A stretch of DNA of 64,000 nucleotides from positions 992,001 through 1,056,000 of the forward strand of contig NZ_CP024845.1 in assembly GCF_002788215.1 (NCBI RefSeq), given 5' to 3'. This document shows, piece by piece, positions 43,886 through 53,000 of the stretch. This DNA is from Halohasta litchfieldiae. GTDB taxonomy: Archaea > Halobacteriota > Halobacteria > Halobacteriales > Haloferacaceae. Under the pieces are notes generated by a model that saw nothing but the letters and a program-made list of their open reading frames with translations, was not told the origin of the DNA and searched no databases. The position numbers and the translations under genes were made by a program. Position 1 is the first letter of the stretch. Every line of letters starts with the position of its first letter.

Positions 43886-43908
43886 TTTGGAAAGATATGT
43901 TTACCAAA
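43886..43908. promoter_or_regulatory. Imperfect palindrome between dpsA and the CopD-like gene
   Basis: TTTGGAAA-GATATG-TTTACCAAA (43886-43908) has TTTGG/CCAAA ends 13 bases apart with a largely matching inner part. It lies about 64 bases upstream of the dpsA start, in the shared divergent promoter region. It could bind a metal or redox regulator; this is speculation. Confidence 0.35.
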
Positions 43909-43980
43909 CAACCGCCTATAGGATCACACAATCGGCGGAGACCGCCAGCATATATCAGGCAGACGTCCGATGGTGTTGTC

Positions 43981-44439
43981 ATGGAAGCGATTGATTCGAT
44001 CATGCAGGTTGTCCACGTATTGTTTGCCGGTCTCTGGACTGGAAGCGTGCTGTTCGTAGTTGGGGCCGTGCTTCCGGCGTCGACTGCCGGATCGATCTCC
44101 AAGCAGGCGATGTCGACAATCACGACCAGACTGGCGTGGCTGACACGCATCAGTGCGGTTGTGTTCGTGACGACCGGTGGCCATCTGGCTGGAACGGGGT
44201 ACACCGCCGAGTCGTTGTTTGCCACCGGTCGCGGGCAACTCGTGGTGGCGATGTTGGTGTTGTGGCTCGTGTTGACTGCTCTCGTCGAGATCGGCTGCAA
44301 ACGGCTCGGCGGGTCGGCAGCCGCTGACACCGTGGCAACGGGAGTCGAGTCGACACGGCCGATCTTTCTGGCTGCAGGGGCCGTCGCACTGCTGTTGCTC
44401 GTCGACGCCGGACTGTTGGCGGCTGGAGTGTCGTGGTAG
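43981..44439 (+). CDS. CopD-like four-helix membrane protein
   Basis: From the ATG at 43981 the 152-residue protein has four hydrophobic helices with HVLFAGLWTGSVLFVVGAVL (helix 1), VVFVTTGGHLAGT (helix 2), GRGQLVVAMLVLWLVLTALV and a last helix rich in Leu and Ala. The GLWTGS pattern recalls copper-resistance D/YndB membrane proteins. A TATATATC-like box at 43949-43956 predicts a leaderless message. It may handle copper, but no metal-binding cluster is clear. Confidence 0.65.
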   Translation: MEAIDSIMQVVHVLFAGLWTGSVLFVVGAVLPASTAGSISKQAMSTITTRLAWLTRISAVVFVTTGGHLAGTGYTAESLFATGRGQLVVAMLVLWLVLTALVEIGCKRLGGSAAADTVATGVESTRPIFLAAGAVALLLLVDAGLLAAGVSW

Positions 44440-44472
44440 TCGGCGTGTAAAATAAACAGTATTGTCGGTAGA

Positions 44473-44590
44473 AACGTCCCGTCGGAGTTCCACGCGAGTG
44501 AACACGAGCGTGGAGCAAGACGGGACGTGAGTGACTGAGCGACTGCTGAGCGAAGCGAAGCAGTCCGAAAGAACGAACGTCCCGTCGGAG
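44473..44590. repeat. Direct duplication of the tRNA-Arg 3' end (15 bases)
   Basis: AACGTCCCGTCGGAG occurs at 44473-44487 and again at 44576-44590, where the second copy is the 3' acceptor end of tRNA-Arg read on the minus strand. The copies are 103 bases apart. A repeated tRNA 3' end is the usual footprint of an integrated or lost element, but only about 90 bases lie between. Confidence 0.6.
44474..44565. other. Nested hairpins next to tRNA-Arg
   Basis: ACGTCCCGTC (44474-44483) pairs perfectly with GACGGGACGT (44519-44528); inside, TCCACGC (44489-44495) pairs with GCGTGGA (44508-44514). A second hairpin, GACTGCT (44541-44547) with AGCAGTC (44559-44565), follows. The stems could shape a small RNA, the 3' trailer of the tRNA transcript, or a terminator. 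Confidence 0.5.
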
Positions 44591-44650
44591 ATTTGAACTC
44601 CGGTCACTGGCTCCGCAAGCCAATAGGATAGTCCACTACCCTAACGGGAC
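44578..44650 (-). tRNA. tRNA-Arg (anticodon GCG)
   Basis: Read on the minus strand from 44650, GTCCCGT pairs with ACGGGAC at the 3' end, leaving G as discriminator base at 44578. The anticodon arm reads TTGGC-TTGCGGA-GCCAG, so the anticodon is GCG (codons CGU/CGC, Arg). The T arm reads CGGAG-TTCAAAT-CTCCG. No CCA is encoded and no intron is present. A TTAAGTAAA element near 44671-44682 serves as a likely promoter. Confidence 0.93.
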
Positions 44651-44928
44651 TCATTCTTTGTTACCCTCGGTTTACTTAAGACGGTTACGGTACAGCGGTC
44701 CCGTGACGACTGTCGACACGGACCGTTCCACCGGTCTCAGAACTGGTCGACGGTCGACCAACCTAATCCTCCGGAGCTTTTTATCCGATCCCGACGCAGC
44801 ACCGCTATGCAACCGTGTCGACCGAAATTGCGGTCGAAGCGACGACTGTCGAGCGGCCTCGATAGCCCCGCCCAACCGGCGCAAGGACAACGCTTATGCG
44901 CGGTCTGGTCCTGCCTCAGTGTATACTC

Positions 44929-46419
44929 ATGGGTGTCATAGCCGACGTCTACGACGACCTCGACACCGACGTTCCGCTCGAAGAGTTCCGGGAGGCCGTC
45001 GAAGACAAGGTCGAACAGATGGGCGGGCTGGCCGACGAAGAGACCGCGGCCATGCTCATCGCACACGAACTGAAAGACGAGGAGGTAAACGGGATCGCCG
45101 ACATCGACCCCGGGATGGACGAGGTCAAATTCCTCGGCAAGATCGTCTCGGTCGGCGAACTCCGAACTTTCGAGCGCGACGGCGAAGACGAGGAAGACGG
45201 CTACGTCGTCAACATGGAAGTCGCCGACAGCACCGGCCGCATCCGCATCTCGATGTGGGACCAACTTGCGGTCTCGGCGGTCGGCGATCCTGAAGGCGAA
45301 CAGCACGGCCAGCTTGACGTTGGTGATGTCCTCCGGATCGCCGGTCGACCGAAGGACGGCTACAACGGCGTCGAGGTCAGCGTCGACAAGGCCGAACCCG
45401 ACTCCGAGGCCGAGGTCGATGTCGAAGTTCTCGATGTCCACCGCGTCGAAGACCTCTCACTCGGCCTCTCGGATGTAAACCTCAAGGGCCGGATTCTCGA
45501 TGTCGGAACCGTCCGCACGTTCGACCGCAACGACGGCTCGGAAGGTCGTGTCTCGAACCTCGCGGTCGGCGATCCGACCGGCCGGATTCGAGTGACGCTG
45601 TGGGACGAGAAGGCTGATCTCGTCGACGAGCTCACTGCCGATCAGTCGGTCGAAATCGTCGACGGCTACGTGAAGGAACGCGACGGGAGTCTCGAACTCC
45701 ACGTCGGCTCCCGCGGCGCGGTCGAACCACTCGACGAGGAGATCGAATACGTCCCCGAGACGACCGATATCGGTTCGGTCGAAATCGGCCAGACAGTCGA
45801 CATCTCGGGCGGTGTGATCGAGGACGACGGGAAACGCACCTTCGACCGCGACGATGGCTCGGAGGGCCAAGTCAGAAACGTCCGGCTCAAAGACGAGACG
45901 GGCGACATTCGGGTTGCCCTCTGGGGCGACAAAGCCGACAAGGATATCGAACTCGCCGATCACGTCTTGGTCACTGATGCAGAGATCCAAGACGGCTGGC
46001 AGGACGAACTCGAAGCCAGCGCAGGCTGGCAGTCGACGGTGAGTATCCTCGAATCCGGCGTCAGCACCGACAAATCAGACGACGAGCCGACGGAGGCAAC
46101 CGACCGTGAGGCCGAAGCGGCCGCTGCCGCTGGTGGACTGTCGGCATTTGAGGACGGCGGCTCGGGCGGAGCAAGCGAATCGGCTGCGACAGCAGAGACA
46201 GATGCGAACGACGACAGCGAGTCGACCAAGACTACGTCCGACTCCGGCGAGATCGTCGAGTTCACTGGGACAGTTGTCCAGACCGGCAACCCGGTGATTC
46301 TCGACAACGGGAGCGAAACGCGGAGCGTCGACACCGGCGACAGCCTGAGACTCGGTGAAGAAGTGACTGTCCGTGGGCCCGAGATGGACGGAACGATCAG
46401 CGCCGACGAACTGTTCTAA
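44929..46419 (+). CDS. rpa: Replication protein A-like single-stranded DNA-binding protein
   Basis: From the ATG at 44929 the 496-residue protein contains three clear OB folds of RPA type (VKFLGKIVSVGELRTF at about 67, VNLKGRILDVGTVRTF at about 183, VDISGGVIEDDGKRTF at about 289, each ending with RIRISMWD/RIRVTLWD/DIRVALWG) and a C-terminal OB-like segment after an acidic, Ala-rich linker. No zinc finger is seen, so it resembles the haloarchaeal RPA2 type rather than RPA1. It coats single-stranded DNA in replication and repair. The longer upstream frame is not needed. Confidence 0.9.
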   Translation: MGVIADVYDDLDTDVPLEEFREAVEDKVEQMGGLADEETAAMLIAHELKDEEVNGIADIDPGMDEVKFLGKIVSVGELRTFERDGEDEEDGYVVNMEVADSTGRIRISMWDQLAVSAVGDPEGEQHGQLDVGDVLRIAGRPKDGYNGVEVSVDKAEPDSEAEVDVEVLDVHRVEDLSLGLSDVNLKGRILDVGTVRTFDRNDGSEGRVSNLAVGDPTGRIRVTLWDEKADLVDELTADQSVEIVDGYVKERDGSLELHVGSRGAVEPLDEEIEYVPETTDIGSVEIGQTVDISGGVIEDDGKRTFDRDDGSEGQVRNVRLKDETGDIRVALWGDKADKDIELADHVLVTDAEIQDGWQDELEASAGWQSTVSILESGVSTDKSDDEPTEATDREAEAAAAAGGLSAFEDGGSGGASESAATAETDANDDSESTKTTSDSGEIVEFTGTVVQTGNPVILDNGSETRSVDTGDSLRLGEEVTVRGPEMDGTISADELF

Positions 46420-46512
46420 TTGGCGGAAATTCCGTTTCGAACTGGACAACTAAGCGGCCGTTGAGCGAGCGTAACGGAAAGCATTATACGACACACACCC
46501 ACGTATTTGGGT

Positions 46513-46944
46513 ATGAGTGTTGAGTTGCCGTTCGCCCCGGTAGATGCTATTATCCGGCGCAACGCGGAGTCTCTCCGGGTGAGTGCCGATGCCGCCGAAG
46601 AGTTGGCACGGCGCGTTCAACGCCGCGGGGCGGCGCTGGCCGTCGAGGCCGCCGAGACGGCAACCAAAGACGGGCGCAAAACCCTGATGGCATCTGACTT
46701 CGGTGTTCATCAGGTCGTCGACCGCGAGAGTCTCGAACTCCCCGTCGCGCCGGTCGACCGAATCGCACGACTCAACATCGACGACAGCTACCGGGTGTCG
46801 ATGGACGCCCGAATCGCGCTGGCCGATATTCTCGAAGATTACGCCGACAACGTCGCCGCCGCGGCAGTCAAACTCGCCCGCCACGCCGACAGACGCACCG
46901 TCCAAGCAAACGATATCGAGATGTACTTTGCCCTTTTTGAATAA
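46513..46944 (+). CDS. hstA: Archaeal doublet histone
   Basis: The 143-residue protein holds two histone folds in one chain (MSVELPFAPVDAIIRRNAES and LELPVAPVDRIARLNIDDSY begin the two halves; RRTVQANDIEMYFALFE ends the second). Haloarchaeal histones are such fused dimers and are acidic, as here. It wraps or organises DNA and may act as a regulator. A TTATAC box at 46484-46489, 27 bases upstream of the ATG at 46513, predicts a leaderless message. Its TAA overlaps the HDAC ATG (TAATG). Confidence 0.95.
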   Translation: MSVELPFAPVDAIIRRNAESLRVSADAAEELARRVQRRGAALAVEAAETATKDGRKTLMASDFGVHQVVDRESLELPVAPVDRIARLNIDDSYRVSMDARIALADILEDYADNVAAAAVKLARHADRRTVQANDIEMYFALFE

Positions 46945-47951
46945 TGCAGTTTGGATACAGCGACGTCTGTCTGACGCACGATACCGGCGAGCGACACCCC
47001 GAGACGGCCGACCGTCTGCGGGCGATCAAACGCGGCCTCAAGGAGCAACACGGTGTCGAGTACCGGGACGCCGAGCCAGCCTCCCGTGAGGCTGTCGCGG
47101 CTGTCCACACCGACGACTACGTCGAGGAGTTCGAGGAGTTCTGTGAGGACGGTGGCGGCAACTGGGACCGAGATACGGTTGCCTGCGAGGACACATGGGA
47201 TGCCGCCCGCCAGAGTGCTGGCCTTGCACGCTGGGCGGCCAAAGCCGCAGTCGACGGCGCAGATGGGAGACAGACCCCCTTCGCGCTGGGTCGACCGCCG
47301 GGCCACCACGCCGTCAGCGACGACGCCATGGGATTCTGTTTCTTTAACAATGTCGCGGTCGCCGCCCAGCGACTCATCGACACCGGCGACATCGACCGCG
47401 CCGCGATTTTCGACTGGGATGTCCACCACGGCAACGGCACACAGGACATCTTCTACGACAGCGACGACGTGTTTTACGCCTCGATCCACGAGGAGGGAAT
47501 CTACCCCGGTTCGGGCGATGTCGACGAGATCGGCACCGGGAGCGGTGAGGGAACGACACTCAACGCCCCACTCCCGGCAGGTGCTGGCGATCCGGACTAC
47601 TTGCATGTCATCGACGAAGCCCTCGATCCGGCGCTCTTTGAGTTCGATACTGATCTGTTGATCGTCAGTGCCGGGTTCGATGCCCATCGTCACGACCCGA
47701 TCTCTCGGCATCGGATCTCGACCGAAGGCTACGCGCTGATGACCGACCGAATGCGAGCGATTGCCGACCGCAACGACGCCGCACTGGCATTTGTGTTAGA
47801 AGGTGGCTACGGGCTCGATACGCTCTCGGATGGTGTCAAAGCCGTCCACGAAACGTTTGATGGCCGAGAGCCAATTGCCTGCGACGAAGAGCCCGACGAG
47901 CCAGCCGTCGAGATCACCGAAACGCTCCGCGAGACGTTAGGCCTCGACTAA
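46944..47951 (+). CDS. hdaI: Histone deacetylase family protein
   Basis: The 335-residue protein has the zinc-dependent deacetylase motifs RPPGHHAVSDDAMGFCFFNN (about 116), FDWDVHHGNGTQDIFY (about 155-170), SAGFDAHRHDP (about 243) and LEGGYGL (about 288), containing the Asp-His-Asp zinc ligands. It removes acetyl groups from lysines or small acetyl-amines; histone as a target is inferred. In Haloferax volcanii a homologue near the histone gene (HdaI) has been reported essential, as I recall. It overlaps the histone gene by one base. Confidence 0.93.
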   Translation: MQFGYSDVCLTHDTGERHPETADRLRAIKRGLKEQHGVEYRDAEPASREAVAAVHTDDYVEEFEEFCEDGGGNWDRDTVACEDTWDAARQSAGLARWAAKAAVDGADGRQTPFALGRPPGHHAVSDDAMGFCFFNNVAVAAQRLIDTGDIDRAAIFDWDVHHGNGTQDIFYDSDDVFYASIHEEGIYPGSGDVDEIGTGSGEGTTLNAPLPAGAGDPDYLHVIDEALDPALFEFDTDLLIVSAGFDAHRHDPISRHRISTEGYALMTDRMRAIADRNDAALAFVLEGGYGLDTLSDGVKAVHETFDGREPIACDEEPDEPAVEITETLRETLGLD

Positions 47952-47997
47952 TTCGGGTATCCTGTTGTTTACAACCGTCGACAGCTATCGGATCGAT

Positions 47998-48693
47998 ATG
48001 GTCGACACCAACGACACGTTCAACTGTACAATCACTGATTGGGACTATCTGTACCGGCTCTGTCGGGACGTAAACAGACAGGTACGGGCCGCGGAGTTCG
48101 AACCCGATGTCGTCGTCGCTCTGGCGCGCGGCGGCTGGTTTGCCGGCCGCTGTCTCTGTGATTTTCTCGGCCTCGATGATCTGGCGAGCCTGAAGATGGA
48201 ACACTACGTCGGTACCGGCGAGAAGACCGACGAGGCACAGGTTCGGTATCCGATGCCCGAGGGCAGCGTCGACGGCAAGGACGTGCTCATTATTGACGAT
48301 ATCGCCGACACCGGGGGCTCAATCGAACGGGCATACGAGTACGTCACCGACCGCAACGCGGGCGAGGTTCGAACCGCGACGTTACAGTTGCTCCAGACCA
48401 GTTCGTTCGAGCCGGATTTCGTCGGCGAACAGCTCGAAGACTGGACGTGGGTCGTCTATCCGTGGAACTTCATCGAGGATCTCTCGGAGTTGATCCAGCG
48501 CGCCATGTCGACAGTCGATGCTGAGCGGGTGAGCCGTGAGACGATCAGACAGCAACTGAAAACACAGTTCGACATCGGTCGGATCGAGATGGAGATCGCC
48601 CAACCCAATCGCCTCGATGAAGTGCTCGACGAGATGGTCCACCGAGAGCTGATCGAACCGGTCGGCGACGACGAGTGGATGCTCTCCTCGTAG
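47998..48693 (+). CDS. Phosphoribosyltransferase with C-terminal extension
   Basis: The 231-residue protein (ATG at 47998) has the PRPP-binding loop DVLIIDDIADTGGSIERAYE (about 96-115) and an upstream VVVALARGGWFAGR segment of type I phosphoribosyltransferases of the hypoxanthine/xanthine-guanine group. A 60-70 residue C-terminal region (RVSRETIRQQLKTQF and QPNRLDEVLDEMVHRELIEP) looks like a winged-helix domain. It may salvage purines or serve as a regulator; the base is not known. The stop is directly adjacent to the convergent PPOX gene. Confidence 0.85.
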   Translation: MVDTNDTFNCTITDWDYLYRLCRDVNRQVRAAEFEPDVVVALARGGWFAGRCLCDFLGLDDLASLKMEHYVGTGEKTDEAQVRYPMPEGSVDGKDVLIIDDIADTGGSIERAYEYVTDRNAGEVRTATLQLLQTSSFEPDFVGEQLEDWTWVVYPWNFIEDLSELIQRAMSTVDAERVSRETIRQQLKTQFDIGRIEMEIAQPNRLDEVLDEMVHRELIEPVGDDEWMLSS

Positions 48694-49083
48694 CTAATAC
48701 GTCCGATAGTTCACAGAGCCGATTGAAATTCGAACGAGCGTGTTTTCGTCGTAGGCGTTCTCGTCGGCGTCGTACTTCTCGTTGATCCGGCGGTTTGCGG
48801 CTTTGAACGCCGCCTCATCGCCGACCACCGTCGCCGTGCCGAGCAGTGAAACCATCCATTCGGTGTGGCCACCGTCGTCTTGCTGAATCGAGAGCGCGAC
48901 CCGCGAGTTCTCGCGAATGTTGGCCAGTTTGCGACCGCCGGTGACGATTTCGACAGTGTCGTTCTCGTAGTAATACCACACAGGTGCCGCGTGGGGGCGG
49001 TCGTTGAGACTGGTCGCCAGATGCCCAATCAGTCGCTCGGATGTGAGGAGGGATTCGACAGTGTCGGGGACGGTCGTAGTCAC
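48694..49083 (-). CDS. PPOX-fold (pyridoxamine-phosphate-oxidase-like) flavoprotein
   Basis: The 129-residue protein (TVESLLTSERLIGHLATSLN, RPHAAPVWYYYENDTVEIVT, KLANIRENSRVALSIQQDDG) has the split-barrel fold of FMN- or F420-binding proteins. Family members oxidise or reduce small molecules or bind heme or flavin. The reaction is unknown. The length is that of the single-domain haloarchaeal proteins. Confidence 0.85.
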   Translation of the reverse strand: MTTTVPDTVESLLTSERLIGHLATSLNDRPHAAPVWYYYENDTVEIVTGGRKLANIRENSRVALSIQQDDGGHTEWMVSLLGTATVVGDEAAFKAANRRINEKYDADENAYDENTLVRISIGSVNYRTY

Positions 49084-49138
49084 TCCCTACTAGAGCAGTG
49101 CCGTTCGCAAAAGTGAACTGGCGGCTGTGGCCAACGAG

Positions 49139-50041
49139 TCAGTCGGCGATTGGCTCGGCTTCCGGCTCAGTGTCGACAGTTGGATCGTCATCGTCGCTCT
49201 CTTCGACGGCTTCGGGGTCTTGGACCCACAGATCACCGAACAGGTCGTCCTGCTGGAGTCGGATGCGGCCGCGATGAGAGAGGAACAGGAGCGCTAAATA
49301 GGTCATAAATGGTCGACCACCCGCCGTCTTAATTTCTGTATACAGAAGCTCGGCCCGTCCCTTGTCGAACTGCGGCTGGAGAACGCCAATTACGTCGTCG
49401 ATGACCTGATCGATGTCTTCGGTGTGTGTGGTCCCCGTCACGTCGTTTTCGGTCGGCTCGGCCTCGGAACGCATCTCGTCAGCCGACCGGTAGTCGACCG
49501 TCTGGGTGCCACGGCTGAACCCCTGTGGGGAGTCGGAGGTGTCGTACTCCCGGCGGCGTTTCCACCAGTTGTCGCGTTCGGCCTCCCGAAGCTCGCGGAC
49601 TAACTCATCGAGGGTTTCGGGCGAGCCACGCGTGCTTTTCCGGTCGAGTCGACGGTCCATTTCGTCTTCGAGGGCGTCGACAGGGTCGAATCCGGGCTCC
49701 ATTTCCTCGTCGCCAGCCGCATCCATCGCCTGTTCCCACGGCTCGGGTTCCGGCTCAGGTTCCTCCTGTGGATCGGCGAGCAGTTGATCGCCCTTCATTC
49801 GGAGCAACACGCTGGCGTAAAACAGCGCACGCGCACTCGTCCGAAGGTCCGTCTCGGCGAGCTTCGAGAGGAACGCATCGGTCACGTCGACGATATCGAT
49901 ATCCCACGGATCGATCTCGCCGTCTTCGGCCAGTTGGACCAAGAGTTCGACCGGCTCGACGTCATCGTCGTCGACCTCGTCGGGCGGCGACACGTCAGCT
50001 GGGGCCGAACCGAGCCCCGCGATCTCCGGGGACTCAGTCAT
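49139..50041 (-). CDS. scpA: Segregation and condensation protein ScpA
   Basis: The start at 50041 (MTESPEIAGLGSAPADVSPP, 300 residues) overlaps the SMC stop (ATGACTGA). The protein shows the kleisin N-terminal segment VELLVQLAEDGEIDPWDIDI and the C-terminal winged-helix segment RAELLYTEIKTAGGRPFMTY followed by LALLFLSHRGRIRLQQDDLF, separated by an acidic linker. It bridges the SMC heads of the condensin complex. No ScpB is seen in this window. Confidence 0.92.
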   Translation of the reverse strand: MTESPEIAGLGSAPADVSPPDEVDDDDVEPVELLVQLAEDGEIDPWDIDIVDVTDAFLSKLAETDLRTSARALFYASVLLRMKGDQLLADPQEEPEPEPEPWEQAMDAAGDEEMEPGFDPVDALEDEMDRRLDRKSTRGSPETLDELVRELREAERDNWWKRRREYDTSDSPQGFSRGTQTVDYRSADEMRSEAEPTENDVTGTTHTEDIDQVIDDVIGVLQPQFDKGRAELLYTEIKTAGGRPFMTYLALLFLSHRGRIRLQQDDLFGDLWVQDPEAVEESDDDDPTVDTEPEAEPIAD

Positions 50042-53000
50042 CGGCTGTGGCCTCCTCGATTGCGTCGGGGTCGTCATCCGAGCCATCCTCACCCTCCGCA
50101 GCGTCGTCCTCGCTGAACTGAATCCCGGTCACGGCGCTGTAGTTGTCGTCCTGCATCGTGACGCCAATCGCTCGCTCGGAGCGTTCAAGGAGCGCCGAGC
50201 GGTGAGAGACGACAACGAACTGGGCATCGCCAGCCAGATCGTCGACCATCTCGCCGACGCGTTCGGCATTCACGGCATCGAGGAAGGCATCGATCTCGTC
50301 GAGCGCGTAGAACGGCGCGGGGTTGTGTCGCTGGATAGCGAAAATGAACGCCAGTGCGGTCAGCGATTTCTCGCCGCCTGACATCGCCGCCAGTCGCTGG
50401 ATCGGTTTGTCGGCTGGCTGGGCTTTCATCGTCAATCCACCCTCGAATGGGTCGTCGGGATCTTCAAGCACGAGTTCGCCGCTCCCCGCCGAGAGCCGTG
50501 AGAAGATATCCGTGAAGTGATCGTTGATCGACTCGAAGGCCTCCATGAACGTCGACTTCTTCTGGGATTCGTACTGATCGATGCGGTCACGAATCCCGTC
50601 TCGTTCTTCCGTTAGGGTGTCCCTACCCTCCGTGAGCGTCTCCAGTTCGGCTTCGACCTCGTCGTACTCCTCGATGGCCAGCATGTTGACCGGTTCGAGT
50701 GCCTCCATCTTCGCTTCCAGTGTCTCGATTTTCGATTCGACCTCGTCGTGGTCGGGTATCTCCTCGGGGTCGTAGTCGCCGACTGCCGATTCGAGTTCGC
50801 CGATCTCCCATTCGAGCCGGTCGACCGTCTCGCGGTGAGTCTGGAGTGTGGATTCGATCTCGGCGACGGCCTCTTGGGCCTCGTCACGCTCGGCTTTGGC
50901 GGCCTTGACGGTGGCTTTGAGATCCTCACGGGCGGCTTTGAGGTCGACGAGTTCGGCTTCGAGTTCCTCGACGGCCTCGCGTTTGTCGTCGAGCGTCTGT
51001 TCTTTGGTTTCGATTTCGGCCTCCAGCTCCGCGATCCGGTCTTTGGCCTCTGCCTTCCGGTTTTGGGCCGTTTCGACCGTGTCGTGGAGCTCCTCGATGG
51101 CCTCCTCGGCGTACTGGAGTTCGAGTTGTTTTTCGTTGATCCGGCCGTCGATCTTCTCCATTCGGTCTTTGTGGTCGTCGATCTCCGATTTGATCTCGTC
51201 GGCCTCAGCGGTGAGTTCGGGGATCTTCGAATCCGCGAGGTCGGCTTCCAGTTCGGAAATGGTCTCCTCGACGGCCTCGCGTTCGGTTTCGAGTTCGTCG
51301 AGCCGGTCGTCGACGCTCTCCATCTCCTCGGTGACCTCCTCGCGTTCGGCTTCGATCTCCTCTAGGCGAGCTTCGAGCCGCTCGGTTGTGGCTTCGGTGT
51401 CGTCGATCTCCTCACGCGTGCGTTCGAGATCAGTTTCGACCGAGCGCACCGTTTCGGTGGCGTCGGATTTGCGGTCCCGGGCATCGTCGATATCGCTTTC
51501 CAACTCCCGGATCTCCGAATCGAGGCTGCGGCGTTTGTCCTCCAGTTTGGCGATCTCCTTGGCGATCCGTTCGATTTTCCCACCGCCGGAGTGCGAAAAG
51601 GAGTACCGTGAGCCGCCGCCGGAGCCACCGGTCATCGCCCCCGAGCGTTCGACCAGATCGCCGTCGAGGGTTACCATCCGGAAATCGCCCATGAACTGGC
51701 GGGCGGTCTGCATATCCTCGACGACGAGCGTCGACCCCAAGACGTACGAAAAGATCGACTCGAATTTCGAGTCGTAGTCGACCAGATTGCGGGCGAAGTC
51801 GACGACGCCCGGATCGTTCGGCAACCGCGGCAAGCTCCGGTCGTCCATCTTCGTGATCGGGAGGAACGTCGCCCGGCCTGCGTTCCGGGATTTCAGGAAA
51901 TCAATGCAGTCCGAGCCGACGCCGTCGTCGTCGACCACGACGTTTGCGAGTCGGCCACCGGCGGCGGTCTCACAGGCAGTCGCATACTCGCCGTCGACGC
52001 TCCCCAGATCGCCGACTGCACCGTGAACACCGCGCTTGTTGGCGTTGAGAATCGTCGTCACGGCGCGGGGCCACGAGGTGTCGCCGCTGTCGTCGGCGCG
52101 GGCTTCGAGTTCGGCGTACTCCGACTGTTTCTCGCGGAGGTCGTCGTCGACCGCGTCGAGTTCCGTTTTGAGTTCGGTTCGCTCCTCGTGGAGCGTCTCG
52201 ATGGTCGACTCGATTTTCTCGGCGTTCTTCTCGGCTTTGTCGAGTTCGCTGTGGAGTTCCGAGAGTTTCGCCTTCAGGTCGGGGAGATCCTCACGGGCGG
52301 CTTCGAGATCGTTCTGGGCTTCAGTGACCTCGTTGGATCGCCGCCTCGCGTCGTCCAACAGGCGGTCCTTCTCGCGCTGGGCCTCGTTGGCATCCGATTT
52401 GAGCCCTTCAAGCCGTTCTTTTTCCGCAGCGAGTTCGGCTTTCAGTTCGTCGAACTCGGTGTCGACGTTCTCGATCTCGGCTTCGATCTCTTCGAGTTCG
52501 GACTGCTTGGTCTGGACGGTCCCCTTGATCGAGGCTTTCTTGACCTTGTGATCGCGGATCTCGCTTTCGAGTTCCTCAACCTGTTCCTGCTTGCGATCGA
52601 GTTCGACGAACGCACCGCGGCGCTCGTTTTCGGCCTCCTCGACGCGCTCCTCGGCGGTTTCGATCCGGCCTTCGAGTCTATCGATCTCGCCTTTGACCGA
52701 CTCGATCTCGCGTTTGATCGCAAGCTGTTCGTCCTCGCCCTTGCGTTCGATCTCGCGGTTCAGGTCTTCAAGTTCGTCTTCGAGTCGGGTGAGTCGACCC
52801 TGTTTGGTATCGAGCGTCGCCTGTCGGTCTTCGAGCGTGGCTTCACACTCTTCGATCTTGGCCTCGGTGTTGGCGAGGCTCTCGCGTTTGTCTTCGAGTT
52901 CGGCGGCCTTCAGATACCCCTCATACTCGGATTTTTCCTCGCGGTGGGACTGGTATTCGAGCGCCGTATCCCGTTCGTCGGCGAGCTGTTCGAGCCGGTT

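Noticed and set aside
44473..44590. Integrated element at tRNA-Arg
   Set aside because: The duplicated end suggests an att-like scar, but no integrase or cargo lies between or beside the copies, so no mobile element is called.
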